Positions 7,579 to 17,124 of a stretch of DNA of 64,000 bases are shown here, in pieces; the stretch's first letter is position 1, and each line of letters opens with the position of its first letter. Location of the stretch: the NCBI GenBank assembly GCA_964503885.1, contig CAZDCD010000013.1, positions 1 to 64,000 of the forward strand. Direction: 5' to 3'. This DNA is from CAZDCD01 sp964503885. Lineage in GTDB: Bacteria > Bacteroidota > Bacteroidia > Bacteroidales > UBA10428. The position numbers were made by a program, and so were the translations under genes. The notes beneath the pieces are model-generated. The model was not told the origin of the DNA. It did no database searches and saw only the letters and a program-made list of their open reading frames with translations.

Positions 7579-9168
7579 TCAGTTGGTATACCGGATCCGG
7601 TAGATGATAACCGTTTGATTCACATTAACAGGATTCAGCCTGTACATTAACCTGTCAATGAAGCTGGGTATGATCGTAGTCTCGTAACTCAGTCGGGGAA
7701 AATAGGACTCGATCCTGGTTATTCTTCCCTTAAGATCCCTGTCATTGTAAAACAATACAAACCGGGGAAGCTCATCTGCCGGCATCCTGTCAAAATAATG
7801 CAGTGTCTTTATTTTATGCTGATGGCGTGCCTGATTGATTGTTGACATGGAATCGGGGACAGGAAGATTTTCACTGAGCTGATACGATTCAATCCATGAA
7901 CCCAGATAAAACATCGGAACAAACACTGTTCCATCATCATTGTTGTTATCAACGAGAATTGCCCTGATGTCTTCATTTTTACTGTTCAGGTACAACATGG
8001 CTTCAACCCTTGATTTTTTTGTATATGCCGTTGTGGTAAAAGAAAGCAGAAAAAAATTAACAATCCAGAAAAAGATCATCGATCCTCTGATTAGTCCCGT
8101 TTGCCTCTGCCAGAATGATGATGACTCAAGTATACGGTTGCAGCCGACCACTCCCAGCATAATGATCATCGGCAATACGGTGAGTATAAAACGCTCCTGT
8201 TTATTTGGAAAATATTCGTGGAAAAGCAAATAAATAATAACGGGAAAAAAGAGCAGCATGTGCTTTTTCCATTCCCTGAAGAACCCGAAAATTAAAAATA
8301 TGCTTACAGGGGGTATCAATAATCCTATGATTAAAGACGGATACATGAAGTAGTTGTTGTTGCCGTATGAATATTTGTTATCCAAGTTGTATATAATATA
8401 CTCCCTGAATTCTGCAAATGGTCTGCCCCATACCATGAGATCGATCCCGCCCTGCAACAAAGCAATTGAGATAATGCTCCCTGCACCAAATATCAGGGCT
8501 TCTTTGAATTTCTTCATGAAAAGAAGCGCCAGGCCCATACCGCCAACGAACAGAATTGTCTGGAACCTTACCGAAACTGCAAGACCTGTCACAATTCCGG
8601 CAATCAGAAAAGAAAATACGGCATTGGTATTCCTCAGAGATCTTTCTGTGATCCATATTCCAAGCATAAGGAACGGGATTGCGACTACTTCTGCAAGGTT
8701 TCTCACAGCCATGAACGGCATGAACCAGAGCAGGGCCAGCATCCACCCGGTGGTATTTGCTGTTTTTCTGCCGGCATACAGATACACAGTCTTATACCCT
8801 GCCCAAACTACAATCAGCGATAACAATGCATGAAGAATACGAACAATATACATTTTATGATCAGGATTGGACATCCCCAGCCAATGCATGACACTAAACA
8901 AGAGGTAATGCAGCCCGACATAAAAGAAACTGTGACCATCAGGCTTATGAAGGACACTATTTGCAGGAAGCCAGTTGTTGTAGTCGGTGCCGTCAACCCA
9001 TGACTGGGAAGCTTCAATGACCAGGAAATGATCATCATGCATTCCGTAACCTCTTGAAAAGAAAGCTGCAATAAGGCGCACCGTCAAAGCCGTGATCAGG
9101 ATGAATGCAAGCGGGTGTTTTGTATACTTCAGCCGTATGAATCTGATCAATCTTTCAGCAACATTCAT
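7579..9168 (-). CDS. GT-C integral membrane glycosyltransferase, Alg9/PIG-B-like
   Basis: The 529-residue protein has about ten hydrophobic segments. The first loop carries an acidic pair (GMHDDHF), the usual GT-C catalytic site. A later HEYFPNKQERF segment resembles the H-K-E-x-R-F signature of the GT22 mannosyltransferases. Such enzymes use a polyprenyl-phosphate sugar outside the membrane. It starts 37 bases after purB on the same strand and could be co-transcribed. ArnT/PMT-type GT39 is an alternative assignment. Acceptor and sugar cannot be read from the sequence. Confidence 0.78.
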   Translation of the reverse strand: MNVAERLIRFIRLKYTKHPLAFILITALTVRLIAAFFSRGYGMHDDHFLVIEASQSWVDGTDYNNWLPANSVLHKPDGHSFFYVGLHYLLFSVMHWLGMSNPDHKMYIVRILHALLSLIVVWAGYKTVYLYAGRKTANTTGWMLALLWFMPFMAVRNLAEVVAIPFLMLGIWITERSLRNTNAVFSFLIAGIVTGLAVSVRFQTILFVGGMGLALLFMKKFKEALIFGAGSIISIALLQGGIDLMVWGRPFAEFREYIIYNLDNKYSYGNNNYFMYPSLIIGLLIPPVSIFLIFGFFREWKKHMLLFFPVIIYLLFHEYFPNKQERFILTVLPMIIMLGVVGCNRILESSSFWQRQTGLIRGSMIFFWIVNFFLLSFTTTAYTKKSRVEAMLYLNSKNEDIRAILVDNNNDDGTVFVPMFYLGSWIESYQLSENLPVPDSMSTINQARHQHKIKTLHYFDRMPADELPRFVLFYNDRDLKGRITRIESYFPRLSYETTIIPSFIDRLMYRLNPVNVNQTVIIYRIRYTN

Positions 9169-9205
9169 GAAACGTATTACTGTTTTTAGGGTTTGTGACT
9201 GTTAT

Positions 9206-10552
9206 TTAACCATTTCCTGTATAATTATGCGGTGTTATTTGTTTTAGCTCTTTCTTAACCTCACGGTTGATTTCCAAACCATCGATAAAGGTATGTATGG
9301 TATCCCTGGTGATTACCTGGTTTATGCGGGTAAGTTCTTTCAGTGCTTCATAGGGTTTCGGATAACCTTCCCGCCTGAGAATGGTCTGAATTGCTTCAGC
9401 AACGACACTCCAGTTTTTCTCAAGATCTTCGTTAATTTTCGGTTCATTCAGAAGAAGCTTATCCAAGCCCTTTAGTAACGAATCCAGGGCAATCACTGTA
9501 TGGGCAACAGGTACTCCGATATTGCGAAGGACAGTTGAATCGGTAAGGTCTCTCTGCAATCTGGAAACAGGCAATTTGGCCGACAGGTGTTCAAAAATGG
9601 TATTGGCGATTCCCAGATTCCCTTCCGAATTCTCGAAATCAATCGGATTAACCTTATGCGGCATGGTCGATGATCCAATTTCACCAGGTTTAATTTTCTG
9701 TTTAAAGTATTCCATCGAAATATAGGTCCAGATATCACGGTTGAGATCGATAAGTATAGTATTGATCCTTTTCATACTATCGAACAGGGCAGCAAGGTTG
9801 TCATAGTGTTCGATCTGTGTGGTGGTTTGCGAACGGGAAAGTCCAAGCACATCATTTACCAGACGATTGCCGAATGCCACCCAGTCAATTTCAGGATAGG
9901 CAGCGACATGGGCATTAAAATTGCCGACAGCTCCGCCAAATTTTGCAGAGAAAGGTATCTGCCTGAACTGGCCTGACTGTATCTTAAGCCGTTCGATAAA
10001 AACCATTAATTCTTTACCCAGTTTTGTGGGCGATGCAGGCTGTCCGTGAGTATGTGCCAGCATCGGAATATTGTTCCATTCGGCGGCAAGTGATCCCAGT
10101 TTGTCCAGTACAGCTTCGAACAGAGGCAGGTAAACTGTTTTGATTGCATCTTTCAGCGACAGGGGAGTTGCCGTATTATTAATATCCTGCGAGGTTAAAG
10201 CAAAATGGATAAATTCTCTAAAGGCGCCGAGCCCGATCCTGTCAAATTCCTCTTTCAGATAGTATTCAACAGCTTTCACATCGTGATTGGTGATCTTTTC
10301 GATTTCCTTGATCCGTTGTGCATGAGTAAGATTAAAATCAGCATACAGTTTCCTCAAATCCATGATGCGTTCTTTATTCATTGCCTGTAATTGCGGGAGA
10401 GGCAATTCATACAAGGCAATAAAATATTCGATCTCCACACAAAGACGGTAACGGATCAGGGCAAATTCTGAAAAATAGGCGTCGAGTTTGCCTGTTTTTT
10501 TGCGATACCTGCCATCAACAGGTGAAATTGCAGTTAATGAATTCAGATCCAT
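9206..10552 (-). CDS. purB: adenylosuccinate lyase
   Basis: PurB cleaves SAICAR and adenylosuccinate in purine synthesis. The signature GSSTMPHKVNPIDFE (catalytic Ser loop) is present, with HTHGQPASPTKLGKE (His site) and LTSQDINN. The frame is open upstream to 10615, but I place the start at the ATG at 10552: MDLNSLTAISPVDGRY matches the family N-terminus, and a perfect -7 box (TACATTTG) lies inside the upstream extension, which would then be untranslated. That gives 448 residues, the usual length. The GT-C gene follows by 37 bases. Confidence 0.96.
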   Translation of the reverse strand: MDLNSLTAISPVDGRYRKKTGKLDAYFSEFALIRYRLCVEIEYFIALYELPLPQLQAMNKERIMDLRKLYADFNLTHAQRIKEIEKITNHDVKAVEYYLKEEFDRIGLGAFREFIHFALTSQDINNTATPLSLKDAIKTVYLPLFEAVLDKLGSLAAEWNNIPMLAHTHGQPASPTKLGKELMVFIERLKIQSGQFRQIPFSAKFGGAVGNFNAHVAAYPEIDWVAFGNRLVNDVLGLSRSQTTTQIEHYDNLAALFDSMKRINTILIDLNRDIWTYISMEYFKQKIKPGEIGSSTMPHKVNPIDFENSEGNLGIANTIFEHLSAKLPVSRLQRDLTDSTVLRNIGVPVAHTVIALDSLLKGLDKLLLNEPKINEDLEKNWSVVAEAIQTILRREGYPKPYEALKELTRINQVITRDTIHTFIDGLEINREVKKELKQITPHNYTGNG

Positions 10553-10572
10553 GAAATATTCGTTAGATGATA

Positions 10573-10580
10573 CAAATGTA
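10573..10580 (-). promoter_or_regulatory. Bacteroidetes -7 box (TACATTTG) of purB
   Basis: On the minus strand this is an exact TAnnTTTG, 20 bases upstream of the ATG at 10552. It decides the purB start, because it falls inside the apparent N-terminal extension of the open frame. Confidence 0.55.
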
Positions 10581-10697
10581 TGAAAATTTAGGAAAGCACG
10601 TTGTGTTCGATTCACACATCCTTACCGTGTCGATTGGTTAACCTTAACCCGACTTCTGGTAAATTATGATTTTTATCCTGCCAGTAAAATTTTTCAT

Positions 10698-10705
10698 TAC
10701 TTTCG
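10698..10705 (+). promoter_or_regulatory. candidate -7 box (TACTTTCG) of the NfeD gene
   Basis: It matches TAnnTTTG at five of the six defined positions. It lies 10 bases upstream of the first ATG (10715) and 28 upstream of the second (10733). If it is real, the later ATG is the better start. Confidence 0.35.
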
Positions 10706-10714
10706 TATTTCAAA

Positions 10715-12157
10715 ATGTTAATACTATTTCACATGAGAATCGGCGCATCACTATTCAGATGCCCAGGCATCAGACCCGTATTAATGGTCATCCTGTTCAG
10801 CAGTTTGGGTGCACTATACGCCCGGGATCTTTCACCCGATGATACGGTAACCGTTTTCGAATTCCCCATTATGGATGAAATTGCCAAGCCTGTATGGCGT
10901 CAAACCCAGAAATCGTTTGAGGAAGCAGCCAAAGCGAAGGCAGATTATATACTGATTCATCTGAACACCTATGGAGGTTTGGTAAATATTGCCGATTCTA
11001 TACGGACCAAGATCCTGAATTCAAAAATTCCTGTTATGGTGTTTATCGACAACCAGGCAATTTCGGCTGGTTCGCTTATATCCATAGCTTGTGACAGTAT
11101 ATATATGAGACCGGGTGGAAGTATTGGTGCTGCAACAGTAGTCAGCCAGTCAGGTGAAGCAGTGCCCGACAAATACCAGTCGTTTATGAGGTCGACGATG
11201 CGTGCGACTGCTGAGGCGCATGGCAAGGATACTATAATTAAGGGTAATGACACGATCATCAGGTGGCATCGCGACCCGAAAATTGCCGAAGCTATGGTCG
11301 ATCCTGTGTTATCAATCCCCGGGATCGTGGAATCGGGTCAGGTTCTAACCTTTACTGCCGAAGAGGCTCTGCGGAATCATTATTGCGAGGGACTGGCTGA
11401 AAATATTCCGGAAGTCCTTGAAAAAGCAGGAATCAAGAATTACAAACTGGTTGAATTTAAGGCCACAACTATCGATAAGTTCATTGGATTTCTTCTCAGT
11501 CCTTTAATACAGGGATTACTCATCGTGGTAATTATCGGGGGAATTTATTTTGAACTGCAGACTCCCGGTATCGGCTTTCCTCTGGCCGCAGCAGTTACGG
11601 CTGCACTCTTATATTTTGCACCCTTATATCTTGAAGGACTTGCACAGAACTGGGAACTCCTGGTTTTTCTGATAGGATTGATACTGCTTGCACTCGAGAT
11701 ATTTGTGATACCGGGATTCGGAGTTGCCGGAGTCTCCGGTATAATTCTTATCATTACGGGATTAACAATGGCTATGATTGACAATATGGCTTTCAAGTTC
11801 GAAGGGGTTGGGGCATTCGATAGAGTGATCAAAGCGTTGCTTGTTGTTGTAATATCTATTGCAGCCGGATTTTTTCTTGCCCTTTTTGTAAGCAGAAAAG
11901 TATTTACCGCAAAAACATTCAGGCTTGCACTGAGCAATGTACAGGATAAAAATGAAGGCTACGTAAGCATTGACCCACACCAGAAAGATCTTATCGGCAA
12001 AACCGGGACTGCATTCACCATCCTCCGGCCGTCGGGCAGGATAGAAATTGACGGAGAAGTTTACGATGCGAAAGCGGAAATCGGGTATATCGAGAAAGGC
12101 GAGCAGGTTAAAGTGATCAGGGATGAAGCAGGTCAACTTTATGTAATAAAAGCCTGA
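10715..12157 (+). CDS. NfeD-family membrane serine protease (ClpP class)
   Basis: The 480-residue protein has an N-terminal signal/anchor, a ClpP-like Ser-Lys protease domain (residues 45-240), several membrane segments (250-400) and a C-terminal OB-fold NfeD domain. The nucleophile region is FIDNQAISAGSLISIACD, with Ser in AGS, preceded by LNTYGG. Long NfeD proteins are thought to act with SPFH/stomatin proteins in membrane quality control; no stomatin gene is adjacent here. The start could be ATG 10733 (MRIGASLF). The gene is followed 34 bases later by mltG on the same strand. Confidence 0.88.
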   Translation: MLILFHMRIGASLFRCPGIRPVLMVILFSSLGALYARDLSPDDTVTVFEFPIMDEIAKPVWRQTQKSFEEAAKAKADYILIHLNTYGGLVNIADSIRTKILNSKIPVMVFIDNQAISAGSLISIACDSIYMRPGGSIGAATVVSQSGEAVPDKYQSFMRSTMRATAEAHGKDTIIKGNDTIIRWHRDPKIAEAMVDPVLSIPGIVESGQVLTFTAEEALRNHYCEGLAENIPEVLEKAGIKNYKLVEFKATTIDKFIGFLLSPLIQGLLIVVIIGGIYFELQTPGIGFPLAAAVTAALLYFAPLYLEGLAQNWELLVFLIGLILLALEIFVIPGFGVAGVSGIILIITGLTMAMIDNMAFKFEGVGAFDRVIKALLVVVISIAAGFFLALFVSRKVFTAKTFRLALSNVQDKNEGYVSIDPHQKDLIGKTGTAFTILRPSGRIEIDGEVYDAKAEIGYIEKGEQVKVIRDEAGQLYVIKA

Positions 12158-12191
12158 AGTTTAAGTTTTACTAATTTGGAATAACCTCAAT

Positions 12192-13241
12192 TTGAGAATG
12201 AATGATCACAAACTCATAAAGTGGATTCTTTTTATCCTGATGGTCATTTTTTTGTACGTGGGATATTTAGGCATTTCTATTTACAAAAAAGCATATATCC
12301 CGAATGTCAGGATAAGACAAAAGGTATATTACCTGATCATTCCTACAGGCTCAACATATGATGATGTGCTAAGAATCATGAAGGAAGATAAGATACTGAT
12401 CAATCCCGGAGCATTCGATTGGGCAGCAGACCAAAAAAATTACCCAAAACATATATACCCGGGACGTTATAAGATCAGGAACCGGATGAGCAATAACCGC
12501 CTGATCAATATACTCCGGGCTGGCCTTCAGGAGCCGGTAAAGCTGACCTTTAATAACATTCGTACCAAGGATGAGCTTGCAGAAAAGATCTCAGACCAGA
12601 TAGAAGCAAGTAAAAGTTCGATCCTGAGGTTGTTATCCGATGAAAATTTTCTTCATACTTACGGATTTACAGGACAGACAGTCATCGGAATGTTCATCCC
12701 GAATACATATGAATTCTGGTGGACGACCGATTCACTGGGGTTTTTTAATAAGATGTACAAAGAGTATCAGAAATTTTGGAATGCAGGCAGGTTGAAAAAG
12801 GCTGAAAATGCAGGGTTATCGGTAAACGAGGTCATAACCCTGGCATCAATAGTTGATGAGGAAACACGCAAAGAAAGTGAAAAATCGCGAATTGCCGGTG
12901 TATACATGAACAGGCTTAAGAAAAAGATACCTCTGCAGGCCGATCCGACAATAAAATTTGCGCTCGGAAATTTTTCCATACGCAGGATACTTAAACAACA
13001 CCTTGCCATTGAATCTCCATATAATACATACAAATATTACGGTCTGCCTCCCGGTCCCATCCGTATCCCGTCCGTTCAAACTGTGGAAGCAGTTCTGAAT
13101 TATGAGAAGAATGACTACCTGTATTTTTGCGCCAAGGATGATTTTTCGGGTTACCATGTATTTGCCAAAACTCTTGAACAGCATAACAGAAATGCGCGTT
13201 TGTATCAACGCGCATTATCCCGGCGTAAAATATACAGATGA
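12192..13241 (+). CDS. mltG: endolytic transglycosylase MltG (YceG-like)
   Basis: The 349-residue protein has one N-terminal membrane segment (about 10-30) and the periplasmic YceG domain. The motifs ASIVDEETRKESE, GVYMNRL, PLQADPTIKF and SPYNTYKYYGLPPGPI are all present; E. coli has IVEKET at the first site, and the conserved ET glutamate is kept here. MltG cuts nascent glycan strands and sets their length. It probably shares a transcript with the NfeD gene. Confidence 0.93.
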   Translation: MRMNDHKLIKWILFILMVIFLYVGYLGISIYKKAYIPNVRIRQKVYYLIIPTGSTYDDVLRIMKEDKILINPGAFDWAADQKNYPKHIYPGRYKIRNRMSNNRLINILRAGLQEPVKLTFNNIRTKDELAEKISDQIEASKSSILRLLSDENFLHTYGFTGQTVIGMFIPNTYEFWWTTDSLGFFNKMYKEYQKFWNAGRLKKAENAGLSVNEVITLASIVDEETRKESEKSRIAGVYMNRLKKKIPLQADPTIKFALGNFSIRRILKQHLAIESPYNTYKYYGLPPGPIRIPSVQTVEAVLNYEKNDYLYFCAKDDFSGYHVFAKTLEQHNRNARLYQRALSRRKIYR

Positions 13242-13340
13242 TCGTCAGAATTATTTTTTCGATTAAAAAGTTTAGTGTAAATTGACCGTGTATTAACTGA
13301 CCGTTATCACTTCTTATAACCCGTTAAACACGAAATCGTA

Positions 13341-14750
13341 ATGGACAAGATAAAATTTGGCACAGACGGATGGAGGGCTGTTATTGCTAAAGATTTTACC
13401 ATAGCCACGGTTTCAAAGGTAGCCTATGCTACCGCCCAATGGCTTACTAAAAAATTTAAGTCTCCCACAGCTGTGGTTGGTTATGACTGCCGTTTCGGAG
13501 GCGAAATGTTTGCCGAAGCAGTGGCCAAGATCCTGGCATCAAAAAACATCAGGGTTTACATTCCCGAACGATTTGTATCCACCCCCATGGTTTCTCTTGG
13601 TGTTAAAAAGCTGATGGCCAATTGCGGAATAGTGATTACGGCAAGCCATAACCCGGCCGATTATAATGGGTATAAACTCAGGGGCGATTACGGTGGTCCG
13701 ATGCTTGAAAAAGACATTAAAGATATCGAATACCTGCTGAACGACAGCTATGACATCGATCTCGATCTTCTGAACTGGAACTACCTGATTGAGCAAGGCC
13801 TGATCCAGTATATCGATCTTGAAGCAATTTATATTAAACAGATCAGGGATTTTTTCGACATCGATAAAATTTCTGCTTCGGTAAATAAATTCGCTTTTGA
13901 TGCCATGTACGGAAGTGCGCAAAATGTGATGAAAAAGTTGTTTCCTGAAAGCCTACTCTTGCATTGTGAGGTTAATCCAACCTTTAAAGGTATACCTCCC
14001 GAACCGGTACCAAAAAATCTTCACGAGCTGGCCGAGATCATTTATAGCGGCAAAAATATCAACAGCGGTCTCGCAGTGGATGGCGATGGCGACAGGTTAG
14101 CCATGTATGATCACATGGGCAATTATATCGATTCCAACAGCCTGATGCTCCTTCTCATTCATTACCTGGCAGGGGTTAAAAAACAAACGGGCAAAGTGGT
14201 GGTCACCTTTTCAGTCACTTCAAAGGTAGATTTGTTGTGCACAAAATACGGCCTAGATCTTGAGCGGGTGAAAATCGGCTTTAAAGAAATCACAAAAGTG
14301 ATGATAACCGAGGATGTGCTCATTGGTGGTGAAGAATCGGGCGGAATAGCTATAAAAACACATATTCCGGAAAGAGATGGTATATGGGCGGGATTATTGA
14401 TCTGGCAATGGATGATTGAATCGGGGAAAAAACTTTCCGAGCTTGTGGATGAGGTATATGCTATCACAGGTCCGGTGGCTTTTGAACGCATTGATATTGA
14501 ACTGAATAAAAATATCAGGAATAAGGCTTTGGAGAAATGTGGTGACGGCAGTTTTACAGCATTTGGTCACTATACCGTTCAGCGCGTTGAGAATCTGGAC
14601 GGGCATAAATTCTTCTTTTCAGATAACCGGTGGCTTCTGATCAGGACTTCGGGCACTGAACCTTTACTGAGGTTGTATGCTGAAGCTGAGAACATGGAAA
14701 TAACCAGGGACATCATTCTTGCTGCAACCGAGATCATCAAAAATCTTTAG
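13341..14750 (+). CDS. phosphoglucomutase/phosphomannomutase family protein
   Basis: The 469-residue enzyme has the four alpha-D-phosphohexomutase domains. The active-site serine is in TASHNPADYNGYK, the metal loop is DGDGDRLAMYD, the sugar-specificity loop is GGEESGGIA and the phosphate-binding loop is RTSGTEPLLRLY. It interconverts hexose 1- and 6-phosphates for envelope glycan synthesis or glycogen; glucose, mannose or glucosamine specificity cannot be settled by eye. It ends before a bidirectional terminator. Confidence 0.92.
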   Translation: MDKIKFGTDGWRAVIAKDFTIATVSKVAYATAQWLTKKFKSPTAVVGYDCRFGGEMFAEAVAKILASKNIRVYIPERFVSTPMVSLGVKKLMANCGIVITASHNPADYNGYKLRGDYGGPMLEKDIKDIEYLLNDSYDIDLDLLNWNYLIEQGLIQYIDLEAIYIKQIRDFFDIDKISASVNKFAFDAMYGSAQNVMKKLFPESLLLHCEVNPTFKGIPPEPVPKNLHELAEIIYSGKNINSGLAVDGDGDRLAMYDHMGNYIDSNSLMLLLIHYLAGVKKQTGKVVVTFSVTSKVDLLCTKYGLDLERVKIGFKEITKVMITEDVLIGGEESGGIAIKTHIPERDGIWAGLLIWQWMIESGKKLSELVDEVYAITGPVAFERIDIELNKNIRNKALEKCGDGSFTAFGHYTVQRVENLDGHKFFFSDNRWLLIRTSGTEPLLRLYAEAENMEITRDIILAATEIIKNL

Positions 14751-14823
14751 GTTGAACTGAATTCTCTGCATCAATCATTTGAATTCATCAATTGCATCTG
14801 ATTTTAGATAACCGGTTCGAAAA

Positions 14824-14863
14824 AACCGCAAAAGTATAGAGGGTAGTTTATACCTTTGCGGTT
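14824..14863. terminator. bidirectional hairpin between convergent genes
   Basis: The arms AACCGCAAA+GTATA and TATAC+TTTGCGGTT form a stem of 14 pairs with one mismatch opposition and a 10-base loop. It sits between the phosphohexomutase (plus) and the GyrI-like gene (minus). The right arm also contains TACCTTTG, a -7-like string, which I take as coincidence because no plus-strand gene follows. The stem lacks a long T-tract. Confidence 0.5.
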
Positions 14864-14888
14864 GAGAATCAATTCTCATCCTTACTGG

Positions 14889-15437
14889 TTATTCAACCGG
14901 GAAATAAACGATCGTTTTGTAGTTCTTCGGATCAGGCTCTTCGGCCGGATCAGTAAGATAAACTTCACAGGATACCCCTTTGTCTTTCAGGTTATTTTCT
15001 TTCATATAATTCATCAATTTGGTATAGACCGGTTCCATCATTTCGTACGGTCCGGTATACAATACAGAAACAGCCTTGGTTTCGGGATAAACTTTATACA
15101 CCATCTCACCTTCCACGGTAAGTTCCTGCATGACCGGAACGCCGGCTTCAAAGACTGTATTACCCTGAGGGTCATAACTAATGTAATATGCAAAGGGGGG
15201 ACCTACAGGTTCTATCCGATTCTGGCTAAGATAACCGAACAGTTTACCGTAAAGCTCACCCATCTTAGGGCCTACTTCACTGGTCGGGACATCGGCCTTA
15301 ATTATAAGGGCTTTTTGCGCATCGATTTGCTTGATTTCTATTTTCAGATCATCCTGGGCCAGGATACTGAACTGAATAGCTGTTGCAAAGAATAAAAGGC
15401 TGCACACCTTTTTGAATAAACAGGGTCTGATTTTCAT
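14889..15437 (-). CDS. exported GyrI-like/effector-binding domain protein
   Basis: I choose the ATG at 15437 (MKIRPCLFKK), which gives 182 residues beginning with a clean signal peptide ending near FSILAQ; the frame is open 12 codons further. The mature part is a single GyrI-like small-molecule-binding domain, the fold found at the C-terminus of MerR and AraC regulators such as BmrR and Rob. It shows EVGPKMGELYGKL, FEAGVPV, YPETKAVSVLYTGPYE and EVYLTDPAEEPDP. With no DNA-binding domain and a periplasmic or outer-membrane destination, it probably binds or carries a small hydrophobic molecule. It is a lone gene. Confidence 0.8.
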   Translation of the reverse strand: MKIRPCLFKKVCSLLFFATAIQFSILAQDDLKIEIKQIDAQKALIIKADVPTSEVGPKMGELYGKLFGYLSQNRIEPVGPPFAYYISYDPQGNTVFEAGVPVMQELTVEGEMVYKVYPETKAVSVLYTGPYEMMEPVYTKLMNYMKENNLKDKGVSCEVYLTDPAEEPDPKNYKTIVYFPVE

Positions 15438-15805
15438 AACTTTTTTTTTAGAAGTAAATAAATGATCTGACAAATATAAGGGTAACTAGTGACAACCCTA
15501 TGTCAGCATGTGTGAGAAACGTTAAATATAGAAAAAAACAAGTACATAATCAATGCACTACAGGACGTTAAACAGATCAATAGGCCTATACTAATACCGA
15601 GCAGCATATAGCAAACGCCCGATAAAAATGTGTATTCATTTCCCTGAAGATCCTTCATGCATGAGCGGTTAATTCTAAATAGTCAGTACGAATTTTTGAT
15701 CTTTTTATCAACAACTCGACAATTTCTGTCAAAAGAACATAACCTCTTATTCATTAAATGAGTATAAAATAGAAAACCACATTCTAATTAAATGCTTACA
15801 ACAAC
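15438..15805. other. divergent intergenic region, no gene seen
   Basis: These 368 AT-rich bases separate the GyrI-like gene (minus) from the SiaC-like gene (plus) and must hold both promoters. I find no perfect TAnnTTTG box and no convincing operator. Confidence 0.5.
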
Positions 15806-16183
15806 ATGAAATCGTTAATCGTAGAAGGAACCAGCAAGACTCCCGAAATGGTTTTTTATGGTGACGGCCGCATTACCCTTAAGGGAAAATCGATACCAGA
15901 GAGTGCCTGGAAAGTATTCAGTCCGGCCATTTACTGGGTTTCTAAAATTACCACAGAACATGTCATTTTCCAGATTGAGCTCGAGTACATTAACAGTGCA
16001 TCGGTTGTAATGATGCTTGAAGTATTGAGAACCCTGGAAGCGAATAAGAATGTGAAAAGCATTGTTGTGGAATGGTGCTATGAGCATGACGATGAAGATG
16101 CGTTCGATATTGGCCAGATCATGCAGGATTCACTCGGCCGGTCCGAGTTCAGGTTTCGGAAATACAGAACATCAGCCAGCTGA
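15806..16183 (+). CDS. SiaC-family (DUF1987) regulatory phosphoprotein
   Basis: The 125-residue protein matches the SiaC/DUF1987 family in length and in TPEMVFYGDGRITLKGKSIPE at the N-terminus, LEYINSAS (the region of the phosphorylated residue in Pseudomonas SiaC) and WCYEHDDEDAFDIG near the end. In Pseudomonas, SiaC is phosphorylated by the kinase SiaB, dephosphorylated by the phosphatase SiaA, and activates the diguanylate cyclase SiaD. None of these partners is next to the gene here, so it is an orphan and its target is unknown. Confidence 0.85.
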   Translation: MKSLIVEGTSKTPEMVFYGDGRITLKGKSIPESAWKVFSPAIYWVSKITTEHVIFQIELEYINSASVVMMLEVLRTLEANKNVKSIVVEWCYEHDDEDAFDIGQIMQDSLGRSEFRFRKYRTSAS

Positions 16184-16254
16184 GTTTACCAAAGGTCATC
16201 CCGGGGAATTATACCGGGGCCCGCATATTCCCATTTTTTGTATATATTCTTCTT

Positions 16255-17124
16255 TCAATAGATCTCAGGTACAAAGGTCTGATCGGTGATCGGAGGCCTC
16301 ACATAGCCCATTCTTTCCTGGCGGGGAGGTAATTTTATTGTTTCAGGCGTTAAATCCTTATAGTTGATCAGGCTTAATAAATGATGAATACAATTGAGCC
16401 GGGCTCTTTTCTTGTCATCTGCCTCAACAACATACCATGGCGCCTGTTTAATATCGGAATATTTAAACATTTCATCTTTTGCTTCGGAATATTCCACCCA
16501 TTTTTCGCGTGAGGCAAGATCCATCGGACTAAGTTTCCATCGTTTCGTAGGATCATCAATTCGCGCCCCGAACCGTTTTTCCTGTTCATCATCAGAAACC
16601 GAAAACCAGTATTTAATCAGGATAATACCTGACCGGATAAGCATACGCTCAAATTCAGGACAACTGCGCAAGAATTCCTGGTATTCATCGGGTGTGCAGA
16701 ATCCCATTACATGCTCAACGCCGGCCCGGTTATACCAGCTGCGGTCAAACAATACGATCTCTCCTGCTGAGGGCAGGTTTGAGACGTAACGCTGAAAATA
16801 CCATTGTGTCTTTTCGCGTTCAGTAGGAGTTCCCAGGGCAACAACGCGGCAAATTCTGGGGTTTAAACGCTGTGTGATACGCTTTATTACTCCTCCTTTT
16901 CCGGCTGCATCGCGTCCCTCGAAAATAACCACAACTTTCAATCCTTTCCGTTTTATCCATTCCTGGAGCTTCACAAGCTCAACCTGCAATTTGGCCAGCT
17001 CGTTGTTATAGAATCTGGATTCAAGTCTTTTCTTTTTGGTTTTTTCACCCTGAACTTCATCATGCTTATCATGGACTAAAGCCGAATCAATAGTTTTTTT
17101 CTTTTCTTTCTTATGTTTTTTCAT
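16255..17124 (-). CDS. ppk2: polyphosphate kinase 2 (PPK2 family)
   Basis: The 289-residue single-domain PPK2 has Walker A in VIFEGRDAAGKGGVIKRI and Walker B in FDRSWYNRAGVEHVMGF, followed by lid-region residues around KYWFSVSDDEQEKRF. PPK2 enzymes phosphorylate nucleoside mono- or diphosphates from polyphosphate. The first 35 residues are very lysine- and glutamate-rich. The gene is convergent with the SiaC-like gene, with a 71-base gap. Confidence 0.94.
   Translation of the reverse strand: MKKHKKEKKKTIDSALVHDKHDEVQGEKTKKKRLESRFYNNELAKLQVELVKLQEWIKRKGLKVVVIFEGRDAAGKGGVIKRITQRLNPRICRVVALGTPTEREKTQWYFQRYVSNLPSAGEIVLFDRSWYNRAGVEHVMGFCTPDEYQEFLRSCPEFERMLIRSGIILIKYWFSVSDDEQEKRFGARIDDPTKRWKLSPMDLASREKWVEYSEAKDEMFKYSDIKQAPWYVVEADDKKRARLNCIHHLLSLINYKDLTPETIKLPPRQERMGYVRPPITDQTFVPEIY

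Noticed and set aside
14856..15395. A 179-codon plus-strand frame opposite the GyrI-like gene.
   Set aside because: It is the antisense of a gene with signal peptide and clear domain motifs.
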